Below, piece by piece: positions 59,577 through 64,000 of a DNA stretch of 64,000 nucleotides. Under the pieces are notes generated by a model. That model searched no databases and was not told the origin of the DNA. It saw only the letters and a list, made by a program, of their open reading frames with translations. A program made the translations under genes and the position numbers. The stretch covers positions 930,001 to 994,000 of the forward strand of contig NZ_JAUSTJ010000003.1 in the NCBI RefSeq assembly GCF_030812785.1, in the 5' to 3' direction. Numbering within the stretch: position 1 is the stretch's first letter; each line of letters opens with the position of its first letter. Source of the DNA: Sphingomonas kyeonggiensis (GTDB lineage Bacteria; Pseudomonadota; Alphaproteobacteria; Sphingomonadales; Sphingomonadaceae).

Positions 59577-62033
59577 CTAGACCACGAAGAAGTCGGTGTG
59601 CGCCAGGTGCAGCCCTGGCGTCAGCGTCGCGAACTGGACCGCGGCGCCGCTGCCATTGCCGTCGGCGTCATAATAGAGCGCGCCCGTCGCCGCATCGTAG
59701 AGGATGCGGTCGTCGGCGTCGGCGGCGACGCGGCCGTTGACGAACGCTCCCTCCGACAGCGCGCCCTTGCCCAGTGCGGTGAAGATCGCGGAATCGAGCG
59801 CGATATGATCCTCGCCGCTCACGAAGTCGGGGAGCAGGTCGATATTGGTCGGCCCGAGCGCGGTGCTGAACACGAAGGTGTCCGCGCCGCCCATGCCGCG
59901 CAACGTGTCGGAGCCCGCACCGCCGTCGAGCGTGTTCGCGCCGGCATTGCCGATCAGCTTGTTGTTGAGCTCGTTCCCAGTCAGGTCGATCGCGGTCAGC
60001 GCATTCGGATCGGTGGTGCCGAGCACTTCGATCGAGACGCCGGCTTCGAGGGTGTAGGATTCCGACGCATAGGCGGAGTCGAGGCCTTCGCCGGCCAATT
60101 CGACGATCTTGTCGCCCTTGTTGACGTAATAGGTGTCGTCGCCGGTGCCGCCCTGCATCAGGTCCTGCCCGGCACCCCCGTCGAGGATGTCGTTGCCGCC
60201 GAGCCCGAGCAGCGTGTCGTCGCCGGCGCCGCCATAGATCTGGTTGTCGCCATTGTTGCCGACCACCCGGTTGTTGAGCTCGTTGCCAGCCAGGCGCAGC
60301 GGGTCGGTCAGCCGCCAGTCGGTCGTGCCGATCACCTCGACGCTCGACCCGGCCTCGAGCGAGAAGCTGCTGCTCGCATAGACGGTGTCGAAGCCCTCGT
60401 CGGCCGCCTCGCGGACCACGTCGCGGGCATCGTCGACATAATAGCTGTCGTCGCCGGTGCCGCCCTGCATGAGGTCATAGCCGGTGCCGCCGTCGAGGAT
60501 GTCGTTGCCGTCCATCCCGACCAGGCTGTCATTGCCGGCGCCGCCATACAGCTGGTTGTCGCCGCTGTTGCCGACCAGCTTGTTGTTGAACGCGTTGCCG
60601 GTGAGGCGCAGCGGATCGGTCAGCCGCCAGTCGCTCGTGCCAAGGACCTCGATCTCCGCATTCGCGTCGAGCGTGAAGTTCCCGCTCGTATAGATCGTGT
60701 CGAAGCCGTCGCCCGCCGCCTCGACCACGACATCGCCCGCATCGACATAATAGGTGTCGTTGCCATGGCCGCCTTCCAGCAGGTCCTGCCCCGCACCACC
60801 TATGAGCGTGTCGTTGCCGAAGAAGCCGGCGAGCCAGTCGTTCCCGTCGGTGCCGACGAGCCGGTCGTCCACGCCGGTGCCGAGGATCATGTCACCCGGC
60901 GCATCGCTGCCGAGGAAGCCGTAAAGGCCATTGGCGACCAACTCGGTATCGGCACCCAGTGTCGGCACCCCGGAAATCGGGAACATCAGCCCGAGCGCGC
61001 CCCATGCCTCGATCTTGCCGCCGTCCCAGCTGATGCCGTCACCGAAGACGTTGATCCCGTAGGAGCCGACCGGCGAGAGCGGATCGACGATGCCGAGCGC
61101 ATCGGTGTTGGTGATGAGGAGGACGCAGGGCGTGCCATCGGACGAATAGCCGAATTCGGCCCCGATCACCGCGCCTTCGAAATAGGAGCCGTCGATCGTG
61201 CCGCTGATCCCGCCCAGCCTGGCACCGGCATTGCCGGTCGATACGAAGGACGATCCCTCGATCACGAGGCCGGTCACCGGATTGAATCCCGCCGAGGTGA
61301 TCGCCGCGGAGGTGCCGGTCTGCACGGTGCAGTCGATGATCGAGATATTCTCGAGCCCCGCAACGCTGGTGATCAGGCCGAAGCCGCCGCTCACCGCGCT
61401 GATCGAGGTGCAGTCGATATAGGTGATGTTCTTCGAGCCCGAGAGCGGGTGGAAGCTGTATTCCGAGTTGATGTCGCCATCGCCGTCGCGGGCGTTGCAG
61501 TTGGTGAGCGTGATCCCGTCGCAGAACATCTGCTCGAAGGCGACGTTGGAATTATAGCTCCAGCAATTGGTGTAGGTGCCGCTCGCATAGACGGCCTCGC
61601 CGCCGGCCTGATAGGTGTTGAGGTCGCCCTGGGCGAACTGGCCATAGCCGGTGGCGTTGTAGGTGTTGACGTTCTCGACCGTGAAGCCGGTGGCCTGGTC
61701 CATGTAGCAGGCATTCATCCGGGCGCCGTCGACGAGGAGCTTGGCCGCGTCGATACTGAGGTTGGAGACGGTGACATTCTCCGCACCGGTCGCGGAGGCG
61801 ACCACGCCGAACGAGCCCTCGTCCCGGGCGAATTCGGGCAGCGCCTGGATGAGCGTGGAATCGGTGCTCGTGCCGGTCAGCGTCTTGTCCGAGGGCACGA
61901 TGATGGAAGAGGCCGCGTAGAAGGTGCCAGGCCCCAGGACCACGGTGGTCACGTCCGGATCGGCCAGCGCTGCCATGATCCGGGCGCTGTCATCCACGCC
62001 CGGTGTGCCGGCTTCGATATAGACTGTCGTCAC
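59577..62033 (-). CDS. Beta-helix RTX protein, probable type I secretion substrate
   Basis: This 818-residue protein has no N-terminal signal peptide. Residues 1-370 form a right-handed beta-helix of the pectate-lyase-3 kind (VVLGPGTFYAASSIIVPSDK, ENVTVSNLSIDAAKLLVDGA), as in mannuronan C5-epimerases. Residues about 380-725 hold RTX calcium-binding nonapeptides (GGAGNDSLVG, GGTGDDSYYV) arranged as long repeats of about 95 residues. The last 90 residues resemble the serralysin-type C-terminal export region. The epimerase YGxDPH motif is not present; YSFHPLSG occurs in a similar setting. A type I ABC transporter gene starts divergently at 62371. Polysaccharide binding or cleavage is likely; the substrate is unknown. 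Confidence 0.88.
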   Translation of the reverse strand: MTTVYIEAGTPGVDDSARIMAALADPDVTTVVLGPGTFYAASSIIVPSDKTLTGTSTDSTLIQALPEFARDEGSFGVVASATGAENVTVSNLSIDAAKLLVDGARMNACYMDQATGFTVENVNTYNATGYGQFAQGDLNTYQAGGEAVYASGTYTNCWSYNSNVAFEQMFCDGITLTNCNARDGDGDINSEYSFHPLSGSKNITYIDCTSISAVSGGFGLITSVAGLENISIIDCTVQTGTSAAITSAGFNPVTGLVIEGSSFVSTGNAGARLGGISGTIDGSYFEGAVIGAEFGYSSDGTPCVLLITNTDALGIVDPLSPVGSYGINVFGDGISWDGGKIEAWGALGLMFPISGVPTLGADTELVANGLYGFLGSDAPGDMILGTGVDDRLVGTDGNDWLAGFFGNDTLIGGAGQDLLEGGHGNDTYYVDAGDVVVEAAGDGFDTIYTSGNFTLDANAEIEVLGTSDWRLTDPLRLTGNAFNNKLVGNSGDNQLYGGAGNDSLVGMDGNDILDGGTGYDLMQGGTGDDSYYVDDARDVVREAADEGFDTVYASSSFSLEAGSSVEVIGTTDWRLTDPLRLAGNELNNRVVGNNGDNQIYGGAGDDTLLGLGGNDILDGGAGQDLMQGGTGDDTYYVNKGDKIVELAGEGLDSAYASESYTLEAGVSIEVLGTTDPNALTAIDLTGNELNNKLIGNAGANTLDGGAGSDTLRGMGGADTFVFSTALGPTNIDLLPDFVSGEDHIALDSAIFTALGKGALSEGAFVNGRVAADADDRILYDAATGALYYDADGNGSGAAVQFATLTPGLHLAHTDFFVV
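59900..60835 (-). repeat. Internal RTX module repeats
   Basis: Inside the RTX gene, modules with GGAGxD nonapeptides, a TYYV/SYYV strand, a TSDWRLTDPLRL-like linker and GNxxNNKLVGN recur about every 285 bp. The copies are well conserved at the DNA level, which suggests recent duplication. Confidence 0.75.
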
Positions 62034-62370
62034 CCAGATACCCTTTTACGCGCATGTTGCACTGCACAACCGCAACAGATGCCCTTCGGCCAGGGTCTTT
62101 GCTGTAATATTTCTGAAATTTTCCAAACGTTGTTTATGCGGAATTAATTTCAAAAGCCGTGGGGAATGAAGCCGGTGATCCTCGGATGCCAAGGTCAGGC
62201 CCGCATGGGCGGAGCGCTGGACAGGATCGTCGATTTGCTCCACGAGCTGTCGACCATCGACTGGCCCCGGGCCATGGGCTGGAATGGAATCTGACCCGGA
62301 ATCAGCGTAATTTGTGTAAACGCCGCGCGATCCAAAAGGGTTGCGCGGTTGCGCAATTTGGGGCGACGGG
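62034..62370. other. Divergent intergenic region
   Basis: This 337-bp gap between the RTX gene and the ABC transporter has an AT-richer part (about 62100-62155) that probably holds the RTX promoter. I see no gene or exact promoter element that I can support. Confidence 0.45.
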
Positions 62371-64000
62371 ATGAAGGACGCGGCCACTCTCGGGACGATG
62401 CGCGCTGCGCTGCAGCTTTGCCGGCGCCATTTCGTGGCGGCCGCAGCGTTCAGCGCGCTGATCAACCTGCTCTACATCGTTCCTACCCTCTACATGCTGC
62501 AGGTCTATGACCGGGTAGTGCCGACGCAGGGACTGCAGACCCTGTTGTTCCTGACGCTGGTGCTGCTTTTCGCGCTCGGCACGCTCTCGCTGCTCGACCG
62601 AATCCGCAGCCGGCTGCTGGTGCGGGCGGGGGTGCAGCTCGACGCCGCGCTAGCCCCATTGATCCTCGACGCGACGCTCGGCCGGCCCGAGCTGCCGTTT
62701 GCCCGCCAGGCGCTACGCGAGTTCGACACGTTGCGCGGCGCGCTCACCGGCGCGGGCATATTGGCGCTGTTCGACGCGCCCTGGATGCCGATCTACATCC
62801 TGGTCTGCTTCCTCGTGCACCCCTGGATCGGCGCCGTCGCGATCCTCGGCTGCATCGCGCTGCCCCTGCTCGCCTGGGGCAATGAGCGGATGACGCGCAA
62901 GCGGCTCGACCGGGCCCAGGCGATCGGAGCTGCATCCTATGCCAACCAGGACGCATTGCTCGCAGCGAGCGACAGCGTGCGCGCGCTCGGCATGCGCGAG
63001 GCGATGGTCAAGCGCCAGCTGCGCCAGCGCGAGGCGATGCTCAGCGCGCAGACCGAGGCGAGCCTCGCTGCGGGGGGCTTCCTTACCGCCAGCAAGTTCA
63101 CTCGCCTCGCGCTCCAGTCGCTCGCGCTGGGGCTGGGCGCGCTGCTGGCGGTCGACAACCTGATCTCGGGCGGCGCGATCTTCGCCTCCTCCTTCCTGAT
63201 CGCCCGGGCGCTCGCGCCGATCGAGCAGCTGATCGGCACGTGGAAGGCCATCGTCCAGGCGCGGCAGAGCTATCACAATCTCGGCGGGCTGCTCGACGGC
63301 GCGATGACGGCAGGCGAGCCGACCCGGCTGCCGCCTCCGCGCGGGGCGATCACGCTCGAGGGCGTGACGGTGCTCAACGACAGGCAGGACGGCGCGATCC
63401 TGGCCGGCATCTCGCTCAAGGTCGCGCCGGGGGAAGTGGTGGCGATCGTCGGGCCCAGCGGCGCGGGCAAGTCGACGCTGGTGCGCGCCATCGCCGGCGC
63501 GCTGATCCCCGATCGCGGCACGATCCGCTTCGACGAAGCCGATGCGCGCGACTGGAATCCGGAGACGCTCGCCCGCCATCTCGGCTATCTGCCGCAGGAC
63601 GCCGTGATGTTCGCCGGCACGGTTGCCGAGAACATCGCCCGTTTCGCCCGCGAGCGCGGCGAAGATCCCGCGGCGACGGACGCCGGGGTGGTCGCCGCGG
63701 CGGAGAAGGTCGGTGCCGATACGCTGATCCGCCGGCTGTCCAACGGCTATGACCATCAGCTCAAGCTCGGCGGGCGCGGCATCTCGGCCGGCCAGGCCCA
63801 GCGGATCGGGCTGGCCCGCGCGATATTCGGCGATCCCGCGATCCTGATCCTCGACGAGCCCAACGCGCATCTCGACCAGGAGGGAGATCAGGCGCTGGTC
63901 GCCGCGGTCGCCGCGATCAAGGCGGAGGGGCGCACCGTGCTGATCGTCTCACACAAGCTCGGCATCCTGCCGGTGATCGACAAGATCCTCGTGCTGCGCG
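62371..64000 (+). CDS. Type I secretion ABC transporter (PrtD/LipB-like), 3' end outside window
   Basis: The visible 543 residues form an inner-membrane ABC exporter. An N-terminal membrane domain with several helices (AFSALINLLYIVPTLYMLQVYDRVVPT) is typical of the protease/lipase type I exporters. The nucleotide-binding domain follows, with Walker A GPSGAGKST, Q-loop LGYLPQDAVMFAGTVAENIARF, signature ISAGQAQRIGLARA and Walker B ILILDEPNAHLD. The frame stays open to position 64000. It probably exports the divergently encoded RTX protein; the periplasmic adaptor should lie just downstream. Confidence 0.92.
   Translation, partial: MKDAATLGTMRAALQLCRRHFVAAAAFSALINLLYIVPTLYMLQVYDRVVPTQGLQTLLFLTLVLLFALGTLSLLDRIRSRLLVRAGVQLDAALAPLILDATLGRPELPFARQALREFDTLRGALTGAGILALFDAPWMPIYILVCFLVHPWIGAVAILGCIALPLLAWGNERMTRKRLDRAQAIGAASYANQDALLAASDSVRALGMREAMVKRQLRQREAMLSAQTEASLAAGGFLTASKFTRLALQSLALGLGALLAVDNLISGGAIFASSFLIARALAPIEQLIGTWKAIVQARQSYHNLGGLLDGAMTAGEPTRLPPPRGAITLEGVTVLNDRQDGAILAGISLKVAPGEVVAIVGPSGAGKSTLVRAIAGALIPDRGTIRFDEADARDWNPETLARHLGYLPQDAVMFAGTVAENIARFARERGEDPAATDAGVVAAAEKVGADTLIRRLSNGYDHQLKLGGRGISAGQAQRIGLARAIFGDPAILILDEPNAHLDQEGDQALVAAVAAIKAEGRTVLIVSHKLGILPVIDKILVLR

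Noticed and set aside
59900..60835. Regular repeats that might be taken for a CRISPR array
   Set aside because: The period is about 285 bp and in frame, and the units encode RTX nonapeptides. No short repeat/spacer structure exists.
59472..62147. Long plus-strand frame opposite the RTX gene
   Set aside because: Its repetitive product is a reflection of the RTX repeats on the minus strand, which are regular and end at an export-type C-terminus.

Overview
The window is a high-GC, gene-dense chromosomal segment with no rRNA, tRNA, phage or insertion sequence that I can recognise. Large TonB-dependent receptors, a FecI/FecR pair, Tat-exported sugar enzymes, a GlcNAc phosphotransferase system built from an EIIA-HPr-EI fusion, and many stop/start overlaps suggest a sphingomonad-like alphaproteobacterium that lives on glycans. 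The taxonomic call is inference from gene content only.

Layout. (1) 1-15033 is a GlcNAc and host-glycan locus: a beta-mannosidase (cut by the window edge), a GH20 hexosaminidase, a divergent GntR/UTRA regulator, a Tat-exported GH2 beta-galactosidase, and the operon for a SIS-type deaminase, nagA, nagF (EIIA-HPr-EI) and nagE. A TACCAATATA box recurs at the promoters of the hexosaminidase, the regulator and the nag operon. (2) 15206-18690 holds a CheY-like protein, a LysR/pirin pair around a perfect inverted repeat, and an isochorismatase-like hydrolase with an SRPBCC-like protein. (3) 18875-24264 is a FecI/FecR/TonB-receptor signalling set with an added LuxR-type regulator whose receiver domain has lost its phosphorylation residues. 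(4) 24349-29610 holds small redox and hydrolase genes: an FMN reductase, an SDR without the usual Tyr, a tautomerase, alpha/beta hydrolases and a DUF3237 protein. Three promoter regions in blocks 2 and 4 share tandem 17-bp boxes with an ACCATGGT-like core.

(5) 29788-39670 is a LacI-controlled operon for a 3-keto-sugar route. It encodes an MFS carrier, three TIM-barrel isomerase/epimerase proteins (two with Tat signals), a Gfo/Idh/MocA oxidoreductase, a cytochrome c, a DUF1080 3-keto-glycoside hydrolase-like protein, and a GMC dehydrogenase with its Tat-exported small subunit. (6) 40067-59539 is a mannan/N-glycan utilisation locus: three GH92 alpha-mannosidases, GH125, GH2, GH43, a TonB receptor, a ROK repressor, a sugar-porter MFS and a ROK sugar kinase. 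A TGAWTTAWYTAAT-like element lies about 90-96 bp upstream of three transcription units here. (7) 59577-64000 holds a beta-helix RTX protein facing away from a type I secretion ABC transporter that runs off the window.

Taken together, blocks 1 and 6 supply exo-enzymes for dismantling N-glycans (galactose, GlcNAc, core beta-mannose, alpha-mannose) plus uptake and phosphorylation of the released sugars. Block 5 supplies an oxidative route for other glycosides.
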